A DNA stretch of 60,273 nucleotides, from contig BFEA01000259.1 in assembly GCA_003427395.1 (NCBI GenBank), positions 1,500,555 through 1,560,827 of the forward strand, in the 5' to 3' direction. Numbering within the stretch: position 1 is the stretch's first letter; the number at the start of each line of letters is the position of its first letter. The position numbers were made by a program, and so were the translations under genes. Positions 20,976-32,740 of this stretch are shown piece after piece. This stretch comes from Chara braunii (lineage: Eukaryota > Streptophyta > Charophyceae > Charales > Characeae). Below the pieces are notes generated by a model that saw nothing but the letters and a program-made list of their open reading frames with translations, had not been told where the DNA came from and searched no databases.

Positions 20976-21453
20976 CGGCCGTTTTCATATGCGTATTCGC
21001 AGCCGCGCTGCCGATGTCCGTCCATTCCTGGCTGATGTCCGTGGTACACACTGCGGTGGCCCTTGGGGGCGGGTGAGGACGGGTCGGTGAAAATCGCGGT
21101 CACCCAGAACTTCAAAAATTCAAATTCAAATTTTTGAGGACGCAGGGTGGGGAGGGCGGAGGACGGCCAGACAACGCGTGTGACGTAGAAAAGACGGCGC
21201 TGGTGAACCGTTCGGCGTCGGTGTCCATCTTTCGAGTCTACGCAAGTTGTAAGCAGCGGGCGCATCTTCCTGCAAGGCGCATCTTCACCTCCAGCGTGCG
21301 TACTGTCCTGTGGGAGCGTAGAGCAGCGGGCGCGTCTTCGGCTCCGGCGTGCATCATCTCTTGTGGCAGCGTACAGCAGCGGGCGCATCTTCGGCTCCGG
21401 CGTGCGTGGTCTCCTGCGGCACGGTTGATCAGCGGGCGTTCGTGGCGGTGGCG

Positions 21454-22812
21454 ATGGCGGCGGCGTCAGAGATGGACGTTCGCGGCTGCGGGGACGGTCT
21501 ACGCGAAGAAGAGATCGATGTCGTGGCGATGGCGGTGACTGCCGTCGTCGTCAAAACGATGAGCAACATGTTGTCGTCCTCACGCGACATGGTGATGCAG
21601 CTCCGCAAACGAAGAGCGTTGTTGCAGAGCGTTGCCGAAGCGCCGGATTGCGTGGCCACGTGTGAGGCAGTCGTCCAGTTGTGTGTCGCGCTGTCGTCTG
21701 GCGTTTTCCCGCGGGAGACCCCGCGTTGGTGGATTAGACGACGGACTGGTGGAACATGGGAGGACCTCCGCCCGTGTGATGACGCGACGGACGAGTACTA
21801 CCGGCGGAAGTTGCGCATGTCGATGGCCATGTTCACCCAGATCGTAGCCGCGTGCGCCGCGTACGTGGAGAAGAAGGTCACGCACTATAGGATGGCAGGA
21901 TGCCATTGCCAATGGAGCAGGTGATCGCTTCGCGTTGTACAGGTGGGCGTCCAGAGAGACGTACGAGAGCGGCACGTCAGCCTTCGGCATCGGCAGGGCA
22001 ACTGGACTGCAGGCAGTCAGCGACGTCACTTCGGCACTGCTGCAGGTGTACCCCAATGCGATAAAGTGGCCAGTGAGCCGTAGACGTGGGCAGATTCTGC
22101 GTGCTTTCCGTGAGAAGGGTTTCCAAAACTGCTTTGGCGCAATCGACTGTACACACATTTACACTGATAAGCCCGCCGGCGCACCGTCGGCCAACAACTA
22201 CGACCGAAAACAGAAGTTCTCCGTGTAGGCGCAGCTGGTGGCGGATTTCGATATGCGGATCCTCGACGTCCACGTTGGATACCCGGGAAGTGTGCACGAC
22301 GTCCGTGTCTTGCACAATTCCCAGTTGTGGAGGCGTGCGGAAACTGGTGAGTTGTTCGACGCGCCTCCGGAGAATCTGCCGCACGGTGTCGTCACACGAG
22401 GTTACCTGCTGGGCGACAACGGTTATCCAGTTGCCTGTCCATGGATCGTGCAACCGTACCGAGGAATCGACCAAGGTCCTGACGAGGAACGCTTTGACAC
22501 GCGGCAGAAGGTGGCGCGGGGACGTGAGGAGAGGGCATTCGGGCGACTGAAGTGCATGTGGCGTCTGTTCTTGCGCACCCACAAGACGAACCTGGAGACC
22601 TTGCCACAACAATTCGGGGCCGTCACAACATCCTCCTCGACGCAGGGATCGACTTCGACGAGAACCTTTTCTGGGAGGTGGATGCGAACGGCGTTCGGCG
22701 TAGAGTGGACTTGGGCATCGTGGGGAACGGCGCGGGCGGGCGGCGACGGAACAAGAACGTCGACGGGGACTTGCTGCGGGATGCACTTCGAGACCGACTA
22801 GCTTTGATGTAA
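21454..22812 (+). pseudogene. PIF/Harbinger-type transposase (DDE_Tnp_4), disrupted
   Basis: It reads as a nearly full-length transposase, about 450 codons. The N-terminal part has RWWIRRRTGGTWEDLR and the DATDEYYRRKLRMS helix typical of plant PIF-like proteins. The catalytic acidic residues can be placed: D in CFGAIDCTHIY (~22140-22165), D in YLLGDNGYP (~22406-22430) and E in REERAFGRLK (~22525-22555). The C-terminus ends RDRLALM at 22812. Damage: a frame change near 21890-21935, an in-frame TAG at 22226-22228 and another frameshift near 22605. The start was chosen at 21454 (ATGGCGGCGGCG), in frame with the N-terminal block, but an upstream start is possible. The family's accessory Myb-like protein was not found. 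An old non-functional DNA transposon. Confidence 0.85.
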
Positions 22813-23084
22813 GACCGTGCGGACGGGAGGGAGGGGCGAGGGCGGTGGTGGGGGTGCGGGGGGGGAGGGAAGGGGAGGGAAGGGGAGGACGTGGGTTGGT
22901 GCGATCGGTAGGCGGGTGAAATGGTCACGTGGTCCCTGTCCATGGTCGTAGTGCGCGAAGTTGCATCCACGATTGAATGGCGGCATGGTTGTCGTCGATG
23001 AGTTCCTTTTTTTGTTTTCATGGTTTGGACGGTTGCGTGGTTCGCACAGTAGTGCGAACGTTTAATATTGGAAAAACCTTCTTT

Positions 23085-23152
23085 TTTTTTTTGCATCTCT
23101 CATGTGTTTTTTTTTTTTTTTTTTTTTTTCAAATCGTGAATGGTTTTTTTGA

Positions 23153-23189
<37 letters not shown>

Positions 23190-23222
23190 CTGTGTAATTT
23201 TTTTTTTTTTTTTTTTTTTTTG
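23085..23222. repeat. Cluster of long T runs
   Basis: Four T runs of roughly 10 to 27 bp within 140 bp, followed by two near-identical TCTCCAATTYGTTTGTYATGAATGG segments at about 23223 and 23281. No gene is seen in 22820-23600. Confidence 0.85.
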
Positions 23223-23608
23223 TCTCTCCAATTCGTTTGTTATGAATGGTTTCGTGTGGTATAACCTGGATTTTGTGTGTCTCTCCAATTTGTTTGTCAT
23301 GAATGGTTTCGTGGTGGGACGTCAAACATGGTTGTTGAAATCATTCATAAAACCTGCATAATGTAAGTTAACGAAGAAAAATACAAAAAAAGAAAAGGCA
23401 AACATGGATTGTGTGCATGCATATGAGGCGATCATCTATGAATCATTCCAGCGACGAGACGAGAACAGCGGACACATGACAGAAATAAAAGGGTGCGCTA
23501 AAAGCAGGCTAAAGTTTTTGAGCGGCGAACTGCGATGATAAAAACAGAATACAGGAATCAAATAAATCAACCCGTCGTCGACTCCGACAACGGACACACT
23601 AAACAGCG

Positions 23609-24250
23609 GCCACAGACTGCAGCCTCGCCCGAGCCTCGAACCGTCTGACTTCCCGCGAAGCGTCGGGGACTAAAGGAAAACCCACTTCTAAAAATCAGCA
23701 AAATAGTAATAAATAATAATAATAAAAAAGGGAAAAGGAAATTTCACAGTGGATTACTCAGATTTTAAGACAAAAACCCCAATCCGCGCACTTATTCGGA
23801 TGCTAATTTTTTTTTTTTCCACGTTTTCTCTCTGTCTCCCTTCGTTTTCCTTTTGTTCAACACTTTTTTTTTTCTTTTCTTGACAGCGAACTGTCCCATG
23901 TACCTATCCCATAACCAGTTAGAGGGCCGTTTGGCGCGCAACTGAAAAGACTGAGCCTGTCTTTTCACCTTCGCGTCCCAGGGCGAGCCCGGCGGCTACC
24001 ACGGCCACAGGCCGGTAGTGCTCTGCTATACAACAGGGCTCCGAGCCTGCGTGGACCAAAGGAAAACCCTGTGGCGCACCCTTTTTGCAAAGGGCAAGCA
24101 CCAACAGGGTCGGTCCACATCAGGGTACGACCTGGGTACCAAGAATTATGAGTCGGGAACATACCCATAGGCCTCAACATCGGAGCAAGTGGCCGATACC
24201 AGGCAGGGACTCGGTACGCGGAGGAGGGCCGGGACACCACGCCTTCCGAC
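23609..24250 (-). mobile_element. Candidate 3' LTR of the Ty3/gypsy element
   Basis: Matches 37538-38177 in the same orientation at roughly nine bases in ten over about 640 bp. The shared sequence begins GCCACAGACTGCAGCC and ends CCGAC. On the minus strand it begins TGTCGGAAGG, preceded by a purine-rich stretch (GGGTGGGGGGTTGG, about 24258-24271) that resembles a polypurine tract. It lies about 2.9 kb beyond the integrase end. A canonical CA end and a target duplication are not clear, so it could be an unrelated dispersed repeat. Confidence 0.5.
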
Positions 24251-24307
24251 ATAATACCAACCCCCCACCCAGCATCCCCGCTGGGTTTAAACACTTGTGA
24301 AATAGGT

Positions 24308-24314
24308 ATAAAAT
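24308..24314 (+). promoter_or_regulatory. TATA-box-like sequence
   Basis: TATAAAA lies about 240 bp upstream of the open frame at 24555, on the strand opposite to the retroelement. Sequence match only. Confidence 0.25.
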
Positions 24315-24554
24315 AGTCTATACCTAGCGATACATTCACTCCTATCCATTGTAGTCTTCGTTTTCAGTCTCGACGTTAGCTGGCCTCTCACGTTTTTACG
24401 GCGCTCGCATTGCTTGCAGCAATCCCGCGCGATCGACACAGTTAGCTTTCTTCTTCCCTCTCTTGCAGTTCGCGATTCCCACATCGTAGCTCTCCTCAGT
24501 ACGGCACCCCTTCATCTCTTTTACTTCCTTCCTTGCTTCTATTTCGTTTTCACC

Positions 24555-25025
24555 ATGCCTGAAGCACGCAGAGGACAGGGAAGAGGAAGAGGAGGAAGAG
24601 GGGGTAAGGCTTGGGAGGAACCGCCGACTCGTGCGCGGCGCGATTATGGTTTGGAGGAGGAGGAGGATGAGCCACGAGGCTATGGCGCTCACTCGAGACC
24701 CTATCCTCGCCACTCACTCTGCGCATGGTACGAAAGGACTCCATCCCCAGAAAAAAATGAGTACTTCCGAAAGAAGTTTGAAGCGCGCTATGGCGCGCCT
24801 AACACTTGCTCCCCTCCTTACTCTCCTAGAGCTCCTATCACCCCCACAGCGAGTAGAGCCCTAGTGCCCGCTCCACCATCCTCTATCCCTTGCGCAGTTC
24901 CCTCATCTCCTCACTCCAATAACTGCATCTTTCTCAGCATCTTTTTTCTTCTATCTCTGCTTCAGATTGAACTCATGGTAATCTTCTATATCCTGTATAG
25001 ACGTGACTTTTTTTCAACTTTTTGA
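24555..25025 (+). CDS. Hypothetical RG-rich protein, antisense to the retroelement
   Basis: From ATG at 24555 the frame reads MPEARRGQGRGRGGRGG, then an acidic stretch (DYGLEEEEDEP), then a charged segment (KNEYFRKKFEARYG) and a Pro/Ser-rich tail, before an F/L-rich end that may be intronic: TTCTATCTCTGCTTCAG at about 24950-24966 resembles a 3' splice site. About 115 residues look protein-like. The composition resembles RNA-binding RGG proteins or a gag N-terminus. No family is recognised. It sits between the candidate 3' LTR and integrase on the opposite strand, as known for antisense frames in some plant LTR retrotransposons. Confidence 0.35.
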   Translation: MPEARRGQGRGRGGRGGKAWEEPPTRARRDYGLEEEEDEPRGYGAHSRPYPRHSLCAWYERTPSPEKNEYFRKKFEARYGAPNTCSPPYSPRAPITPTASRALVPAPPSSIPCAVPSSPHSNNCIFLSIFFLLSLLQIELMVIFYILYRRDFFSTF

Positions 25026-27125
25026 ATCTGCTTCCCTCTTCGAGACTTTCAACTCGTGCATCACTTCATAGTGTCCCTGACTTAAGAGTTAGAATACTTT
25101 GAGGCCGGGGACACAGATTTCTAGCGAACAAGGCCGCTTGTCGGCCACCAAGTGAATTTAAAAAGAATTATGTTTCCACTTTCTTGCTTGCTGCTGATTC
25201 TCACCTCTTGTCATTCTGAAATCAATTCTCAATCTGAATTTTATGTCAGGGAAAAGTTACCTTAACTTTCACCTTGGCTGAAAAATCGAAAACATTGTCA
25301 GTCTGATATCAACACTTAGGACACTTGTTCAGCCTGCCAAACTGAAAATAGGGCATACCAAACCCTTTTTCTGGTTTTCGGCCAGAGTCTTCAAACTTCT
25401 CATGTGACTCAGGAGATACCAAACCCTGTTTTCTTTCTCTGGTCTGAGTGAGGCATCTCCTCAACTTCTCAGATAGAAAGGAAGGGGATACCAAACCCTT
25501 CTTCTTTTCTCTGGTCTGGGAGCTTCAAGTAAATCTCTATATACCTGGAAAACAAACAAGTTTCAAAGATCGTCTCCCTGCAAACAAGCTCCCCTACAAT
25601 TAACAATCAAGAAACAAGTAAACAAAATAAAACCCAAAATGAAATAGTAAAACAATAGAATAACAAAATAATAAATAATTAAACATCACAAGACAGTTCT
25701 TCACAACCGAGAATTATTGATTGTCTTGGTTTCGGCCCACCATTGGTCAGGAATGACAGACGTCTCGTTGGTCTGCCATACCTCATTTGGCCCACCTCAG
25801 GCCAAGACTAGTCAGACCATTTGTCTTGACAGCCCCTTTAACCTGCCTCCAAGTCAGGACCAGCATACCCACTACTCGAGTATGACAGCCCTTTGACACT
25901 CTCGCCATGACACCCAGACTATAGCGGGTCTGGTCACCCTATGACAGCAGACGTCCCGTCAGTCAAATTGTCCCGAACCCGGATTTGACCACTTGCGGTC
26001 GGGGACCGGCTCACCCACCAGTTTTTGGCCAAGGGCGTTGGCTGCCCCGCCCAAATTTTTGAACGTAGGACCCAATCTAACTACGATTCAAGGCTCTGGC
26101 GAACCTTACTGGATTGCATCCTCTGACTGCGGTAGGGTTCCAACTGACCCCTTTCGACCTCATAGGCCAGACTCTAAAATCCTTAGCCTCAGTTGACTAT
26201 GGAATTCCACACTCGCGTCGGGGACCTGCTGACCCCACCAGATTGCAACCTACTACGGTAAGGCTCTGGCTGGCCCCGACAATCAATGCATCCTTAGGTT
26301 TGAGAAGAAGATCCCAGACACAAACAATCAAACAAACATATCATAACTCGCAAGCAGACTGCCCATGCCCCACAACAGGACAAACATTTCTCAGGAAACG
26401 TCCCTTCAGTCTCAAGAGGCACTGAACAACGACATGATAACTAGCACCAAACCCTTACCAAAGACCTCCCTTCAGCCTCAAGAAGGATGCTCAATGCGAG
26501 CCCCAGAGAGGTCCCTTCCCTCTGCTGGGAATTTCTTTTCCAAGAGACGTTCCGTCAGTCCCAAGGAAATACTGAAATGCCTATCTCAGAGAGTTCCCTT
26601 CCCTTATCTGAGTGAACACAGGCAGCCTAGTCAGGGGGAACGAAGCCTTTCCACTGACAACTCTCAGTCAGGTAAAGTTGGACTTCCTTATGCCTGTCCT
26701 CATCCGAATTTCTTGGATAGACAACTTAGTCAAGAGACACGAAGCCCTTCTGCTTACAACTCTTAATCAGACAGAACTGAACTCCTCTATGCCCACCATG
26801 CTTTTCTCTTTGTCATAAGAATATTACTGATTACATCTCTTGATGTCCATAACCATGAGTTCTCAGGTCTTTACACTGCGTCAAAGCTCAATGAAAACCG
26901 TATCTCACAGTTATCCCCACTCTCAGGAACTTGAGACTCATAGATCGAGTCTTATTAACTTTGTTGCTTGCTGAAACAAAAATTTAACTGACATGCGGAA
27001 AATTTGAAATGCCGAATTGACCATGCACGAACAACTACAGTCTGTTGAAAATTCAGCCTTGTTGTCTCATTGTCTTACTGTACTTTTCTCTTCATTCTTC
27101 GGAACTATTCTCTCACTTGGATGAC
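25026..27125. other. Non-coding 3' region of the retroelement
   Basis: Between the integrase remnant and the candidate 3' LTR I see no conserved protein. There are degenerate repeats: ATACCAAACCCTT with CTCTGGTCTG (25340-25530), two GGTCGGGGACC / CGTCGGGGACC blocks (25998 and 26218), and diverged repeats around GAGACGTYCCTTCAGTCTCAAG (26390-26760). Confidence 0.5.
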
Positions 27126-28108
27126 TGACCTTTCTTTCCTTTCTTTGAGGTCACTGTAGGGATCAAATCAGGGTCTCTGAAAATGAACTTACGAAGTCTA
27201 GATCCTGATACGATGTCGTGAACCCTAAATCCATCCATCTCTGAAATCTCGTAAACTTTGCCTTCTGCTCCCCCTGTGATTCTGTAAGGACCAAGTCATC
27301 TGGGCTCCAATTTTTTAGTCCACTGTGTCTCAAGGGAACTGTCGAACAGAAGGACAACATCTCCAACTTTCAATTTCTTTTTTCTTATATATCTTTTCTT
27401 GTTCCATCTCTCTTGATCAGATAACCTGTTGGATGCCATTCTCTCTGCAGCATCCATCACTGCCTGATCAACTTCTGATATTTGCCTCATTCTGATCCGG
27501 AGGAGCTCCGAAATAGAATAGTCTCTGTCACTTTCTTGACTTGACCACGTTTTGACAATTTTCTCAATAGGCAAAGTAGCATACCGATCGTACCATAGAG
27601 TGAATGGTGCATAGCCAATAGTTCTCTTGACTGTGATGTTGTCAGCATATACAACAGTTCTTAATAATCTTGGACAGTTGCTAAAATTTCCTTCACGCCA
27701 CTTGACCAATGAATCTTTCAAAGTTTTGTGACCTCTTTCAGTAAGTGTATTCGCTTGAGGATGGTAAGTAGTCACATACAAAATTCAGACACCCAATCTA
27801 AGTGTGGTTCTTCTGACAATCTCGTTTCTGAATTTTGATCCTCTGTCTGAGACAAATTCTCTGATAAAAGGATACCTGAGATAGACTTCTTCTATCCAGT
27901 CAGCCACTTGTTCGGTTGTCTTCCTTTTTGGAGTTTTTGCCTCAACATATCCAGAGAAGTTATCCCTCATGTTCAGTACATATCTCATCCCGCCTTTGCC
28001 TAAAGGTATAGTGATGAGATCTAAATGAACTCTGTTTCCCGGTTCTACCAGAATAATGGGAAATAGAGGCTCTATCATTCTCGTGGTAGACCTCTTGTGA
28101 CATAACAC
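27126..28108 (-). pseudogene. Ty3/gypsy integrase core and C-terminus
   Basis: Reads from higher to lower coordinates. The catalytic triad is visible: D in RVHLDLITIPLG, D in EFVSDRGSKFRN and E in TLTERGHKTLKDSLVKW. After it come TVKRTIGYAPFTLWYDR, a basic KKKLKVGDVVLLFDSS segment, and a GPF/Y-like module (EPR then LGPYRI). A stop (TGA) lies at 27782-27784 between the second D and the E, and another near 27294. No chromodomain was recognised. Integrase would insert the cDNA; this copy is broken. Confidence 0.85.
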
Positions 28109-28629
28109 ACATGATTTACAAATTTGAAAATCATGTCTCTCATGTCTGGCCAGAAGTAGAGTTTGACATTCTTAGAGTAGGTTGCCTCAGCAGCTCTGTG
28201 GCCACCTGCAACCCCCTCATGTAGAGCAACAATTATCTTTAATTGTCTCTCTTTTCCACAGACCACTCTTAGTGGAGGTAGTCCTTCCTTACCATCCACA
28301 AAGAGATGTCCTCTATTTAATCTGAATTTCTTTCTTGAATTTTTACAATAATATTCCTTCAGCTGTTCTCTTTCTATCTTCTTGTCAATCTCTTGATAAC
28401 TTTCGTCATACTCTTCAAAAATGAAAAATATAGTTTCCTCCTTCTTTTCACTTTCTTCTTCTTCTTCTTTTGATCCAAAGTTTTTTCCGATTTCATAAGC
28501 AGTTACTGCTACTGCGTTAACTTTTGCATACCAATCATTCGGCTCATCTTCTTCTTCTTTCCCAAGAATCGACTCATAAATATAGGCATTAGGGATTTCT
28601 CCCCAGCTGTCTCTCTCTTCAGGCCACAA
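28075..28629 (-). pseudogene. Integrase N-terminal zinc region and RT/IN connector
   Basis: Continuous frame of 184 codons. An acidic, lysine-rich connector (KEEEEESEKKEE) is followed by the histidines of an HHCC zinc finger in VALHEGVAGGHRA and a cysteine in NHVCYV. The second cysteine lies past a frameshift near 28090, where the next frame begins CHKRSTTRM. The layout fits the end of the RNase H domain running into integrase. Confidence 0.75.
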
Positions 28630-28739
28630 ACTCCACTTGTAGAAGCATAGTACTTCATAATCCTCATCATCTTTCTCATTAAAAAAATTATCAACATAGG
28701 CTGATTCTTCAATCGTTCCATTTACATCTTCTTCTTCTT

Positions 28740-29160
28740 CTTTCCTCCACTCAATACACCTTAGACCATCTGCTCTGTTCTTCTCAGTGGGGATTTTTTC
28801 GAACTTAAAATCATACGTCCAGATGAAGGCGATCCACCTGCTGACTGTTGGATCTATCTATTGGTGCTTCTTAATGACACCTATCACAGCAGATGCATCA
28901 GTTCTCAAGATGAATCTGCTCCCTAGTACGTAGTGTCTGAAGCACCCGAGTCTATGAATGATTTTGAATTGGGTATAACCTCTTTCTGTAGAATTAAGAG
29001 TTCTGCTCTCAAATCTCAGAGGTCTCTCTTTTTCATTTTCATCTTTCTGAATGAGCACATCACCCAGAGCAACTGGTCCTCCATCGCCCTCGATGATGAA
29101 GGGTCTTGCCTCCTCCTCATCATAAAATGACACTCCCAGCACTACACCACCATCTTTTAA
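28740..29160 (-). pseudogene. Retroelement RNase H domain
   Basis: Reads GVSFYDEEEARPFIIEGDGG, then PVALGDVLIQ, RPLRFESRTLNSTERGY and RFILRTDASAVIG. This is the RNase H-like domain that follows RT in Ty3/gypsy elements and degrades the RNA template. The first acidic position is E-G-D here. A stop at 28855-28857 separates it from the connector, which continues as WIAFIWTYDF. Confidence 0.75.
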
Positions 29161-29329
29161 TTTTTCTTACAGAGTTTCTGCAGCGGCGTGTCTTTTATCA
29201 TTCCAAGTTAGATTAGTTTTTTGCCTTACCATCTCCCTCAGAGGCTCCGCAAGGTAGCAAAATGAGGGATAAAAATCCTTCCGAATCCACAGACACCCAA
29301 GAAGCTCCTCACATCTGTCACTCTCTTGA

Positions 29330-30062
29330 GAGGCAGAGGTCAGTTTAAGATCTTATCTATCTTCTTGAGGTCAAGACTCCTACCCTTGGAGAAACATCTG
29401 AAGCCCAAGATGATTTCTTCGGGCTGGAAGAGAATGGACGTCGGTCCGCTGACAGTCAAGTTATATTTTTGAAGTCTCTCTAGGACCATCTTTACTGCTT
29501 CAGCATGTTCCTAGACAAACTTTTTGACTCCACCTGCGACCAAGGTCTCATCCCTAACCAGAGGTCCTTTGACAGGATTGTCATCAATATAGGGACTGGT
29601 TATCTTAAGGGAAATATCTTGCATAACTTGGATTATATCCCTTTGAACCACTGCCACACCGTTAGTCCAACCCTGAGGTACCACGCACATCTGAATGAAC
29701 CCTCTTGGCATGTGCATGGCAGTCATTGGTCGGCTAGTGGGATCAATGGGAAACTGATCATAGCCAAAATATAAGTCAACTAGGGAATAAATGCATCGTC
29801 CAGCAAAAAATTCAGAGAGGAGATCAGCATTAGAAAGACTACCTATATCACGTACCGTCACAGAGTTGAGCTTCTGGAGATTCTGTATCCATCTTAGTCC
29901 ACCTCCTGGTTTCCAAAAGCAAAACAAGTGGTTAGCATACGGTCCGTCAGCAGGTTCAGCAACATTAGATGCAATCTTCTTGTCAAGATACTTTACAACC
30001 TCCGCTTTTTTGTTTATAGCATACTTGGTCGGCTTATCTTTCTATGGAACATGATCAACTGT
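29330..30062 (-). pseudogene. Ty3/gypsy reverse transcriptase
   Basis: Fingers and palm motifs in order: CFWKPGGGLRWIQNLQKLN, CIYSLVDLYFGYDQ (first catalytic D), MPRGFIQMCVVPQGWTN and SPYIDDNPVKG (the YxDD box). Downstream, ILGFRCFSKG and the thumb-like VTDVRSFLGVCGF follow after a stop at 29511-29513. Several other stops are present. It would copy the element RNA into DNA. The YIDD box is intact, but the frame is not. Confidence 0.88.
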
Positions 30063-30700
30063 TCAGATTTTGACCATCTTGATGAGATCCACGTCCAACC
30101 GCCCTCTCTCTCCATCATAAAAGGAAAATGCACCAGAGAAGTCCTGACACATCTTGAAAATATATTTTTTCTCTTTAGGCAGGATAAACTGATCCGAGCC
30201 TATCTTCATTGTCTCAAATCTCTCTGTGGTCACTCTATATCCCAATTCTGCAGATTCTCTCAATGCTTTAATAATCTCCCTCTCCTTTTTCAATGCTACA
30301 TCATAATCATTTTTTATTAAGACTGCCACCGATTTTTTTTTTAACCCCTTGGGCTTGTATTTCTTTTTTGACCAAGTGACTATTTTTCTAAAAAATGATG
30401 AGTCAATGCAAATTTAAGTTTTATCTTTCCACTTTTAACAGTCTCTACAGCCTTCTTAAAAGCTTCAATTTGTTCATCCTCATCCTCGAGTTTACCAAGG
30501 GCTTTTATCATTTTCGAAACTTGATTGATACCCACTGAAATCTCTTATTTTGCTTCTTGTTTTTCTTCTTCCCTTAATCTCCTAACCCTTTCAGTAAACT
30601 CTTCTCTTCTGATTGAATTAGCAGACAACTGATGTTTGAAATAATTTTTTGTGCAGACCATAAATATTTGCTCCTTAGAAGTCTCAGGATCTTGTAGGCC
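30063..30700 (-). pseudogene. Linker between protease and RT
   Basis: Contains an 88-codon open segment (30329-30063) with EREIIKALRESAELGYR and YIFKMCQDFSGAFSFYDGE, typical of the region just before RT in this lineage. Further 5' (30330-30700) it is Lys/Glu-rich and broken by stops. Confidence 0.55.
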
Positions 30701-30715
30701 GATTCAAGATGACCC

Positions 30716-31771
30716 TTAATGACTGAAAAATTTGATTGTCTCCATCCTATGCAATAATAGAGTTTCCAAGATACAGTCATGGTCTAGTTCCGGCACTACA
30801 AAACCCAGCAATTGCACTGTCATGGTACCAACTCTGGTAGGCAGGTTATCAATAAATCCTGCTATAAAAAGTTCTCTTGCAATATTACTCAGTATATTTT
30901 TCGCAGGTCTATCAACAGATAAGTTACAAGCCTCCATTGTTCTTCGTGAATGAAATACCATCTCTGCCTCATAGTCCACTAAGGCTAGAATCTTCACTTC
31001 ATTAATACGAATGGTCAGGTGCCCACATCCCATGGTCACAAATCTCATCTTGCAACCTGGTAATGACATGTTCACCTGACTGGAAAAAAAAGATCCCAAA
31101 TAATTAACTTCTAATTTCTTCTTCTCAATCAATTGCTTCAGTTCCTCTCTCAGTTTGGGTGCTAGAGTCATTGCTTCCTTGAAGGACAGAGTCACTTCAG
31201 TCTCTTCCAGCATTTTAGAAATTACATCAGAAATCACTGTCCCGTCTTCCAAATCACTTTTGAGAAAGAATTTTCTTTTTCTTCCTTGTTCATTCTTTCT
31301 ATAGGGATGTTCAGGTTCTGGATCATCAAGAATATTAATCAGTGACTCCTCGACCTTCCTTCTTTTCTTCTCCTTTATCATCTGAGGCGTCATGCGTGTC
31401 TGAAGGTTTCTCACTTCACCAAGCGTGACACTGGGTTCCATGACAAACTCTAGAGGTAAATCATCATCAAAGGACATAATGTTTGCCAGAAAATGAACCA
31501 TCTCATTGGAAAAAGATTCTACTAATTCAGGAGGACTCTGAGAAGTAGGATTCCCTTCCAATGGAGGTTCACTTGTAGAAGCCTCATCAGACACACACCC
31601 TGTCAACGTTAAGGATTGCAAAGACAGTTCTGTCGTGGTATAAGGGTCACTTGTTTTCTGCACTAGTTTATTAGGTAACTCATCAATGAGAAAATTAACA
31701 TTCGCATTAGTCTTTCTCTTCTTCTTTGTCTTCATCTTTTCACCGTGCTTAAGAGCAAGAAGTCTCATACC
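30716..31771 (-). pseudogene. Retroelement protease region
   Basis: A 350-codon open segment in the same frame as the gag zinc-knuckle segment, separated from it by a single TGA at 31772-31774. It is largely acidic/basic spacer, then an aspartic-protease-like segment: HLTIRINEVKILALVDYEAEM. The usual D-T/S-G-A triad reads D-Y-E-A here, so the active site is probably lost. A downstream LDHDCILE resembles the second conserved strand. Confidence 0.6.
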
Positions 31772-32389
31772 TCATGGATGCTTGGGGTCCAACTTGTTCC
31801 ATAAACTATCACAGACATGGTCCATTGCATCCTTCTTAGCCACCCCACTCCTTACATCCTCCTCAAGAGGCCTGCAATAGGTGGTAGTGTGACCCCCTTC
31901 ACCACAATAGTAGCAGACAAAACTCTTCTTAGGACGGTCAGGACGGTCATCATACTTCCTTCTTTCTCCGTTTCCTCTGTCACCATTCTTTCCATTCTTT
32001 TTGGATCTAGAAGAATGTCCCTTCTTACCACAGTCTTCATCATCATCATCATCATCATCCTCTTCACTTTCAACTTTCTTCTTTCCTCTGTCATCCACAA
32101 CATGGTTTGCAGGCATTGCGGGCATAAAGTTAGCCATCAATTTTTGAATAATATTCTCAACACTCATATTGTTCCCTCTGTTCATATCATTCTCAGTCTC
32201 CCAATCCTTGGCCAAAGTACTGATCTGATCTAGTGACCATTTCTTATGAGAAACTATAGGTAGAGTTTTTGTAATTGCAATCATTTCATCCCATCTGAGT
32301 GGATAGTGCCGAGCTTGATTGAGAACGGTCTGCCTTTCGGTGTCAGTAAAATTTGTCAAAAATATATGACATCTCTGAGCTTCATCCAA
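31772..32389 (-). pseudogene. Gag C-terminus with CCHC zinc knuckle
   Basis: The knuckle is CYYCGEGGHTTTYC (C-x2-C-x4-H-x4-C), which binds retroelement RNA. It is preceded by a run of seven aspartates and a basic stretch (SRSKKNGKNGDRG). The frame is open for 205 codons and then meets a TGA just before the protease segment. Confidence 0.85.
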
Positions 32390-32410
32390 ATATGAACTTC
32401 TTCCTATTGT

Positions 32411-32740
32411 TCAGATGAAAGTCTGAAGGAAAACATTGAAAGTGTCATACTTAGCTCTTCTGATGTTGAGTAAATCCTTGGTTGTAGTTGGGACCGAGTC
32501 TTTCTCAAATTTCTTTTTCATTCTCTCTTTGACCTCTTCCCATGTAGTGACCTCTTCCATTAGTTCTTGAACAGCCAATCTTGAGTCAGTATCACAGTAG
32601 GATAGGAGGTGCTTAAGTCGTTGCTTATCTGTCCAGCCATAACTGAGGCCAAATAATTCTTGCTCGTGCAGGAAATCGTTCACTTGAGGCCCTCTGGAAC
32701 ATGAAATTCTCTCATCTGGCCTCTTTGCTCTTGCAATGTC
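32411..32740 (-). pseudogene. Gag capsid-like domain
   Basis: Reads FLHEQELFGLSYGWTDKQRL, then LLSYCDTDSRLAVQELM, TTWEEVKERMKKKFEKD and NVFLQTFI. The TWEEVKERMKKKF pattern is characteristic of the plant Retrotrans_gag family. A stop near 32411-32413 separates it from the next segment. Confidence 0.7.

Noticed and set aside
21134-21538. Alternative frames over the Harbinger transposase on both strands (for example 21580-22158 and 21977-22786 minus)
   Set aside because: Shadows of the GC-rich transposase. Only the plus-strand frame carries the DDE motifs.
23062-23325. Lys-rich minus-strand frames
   Set aside because: Products of the long T runs.
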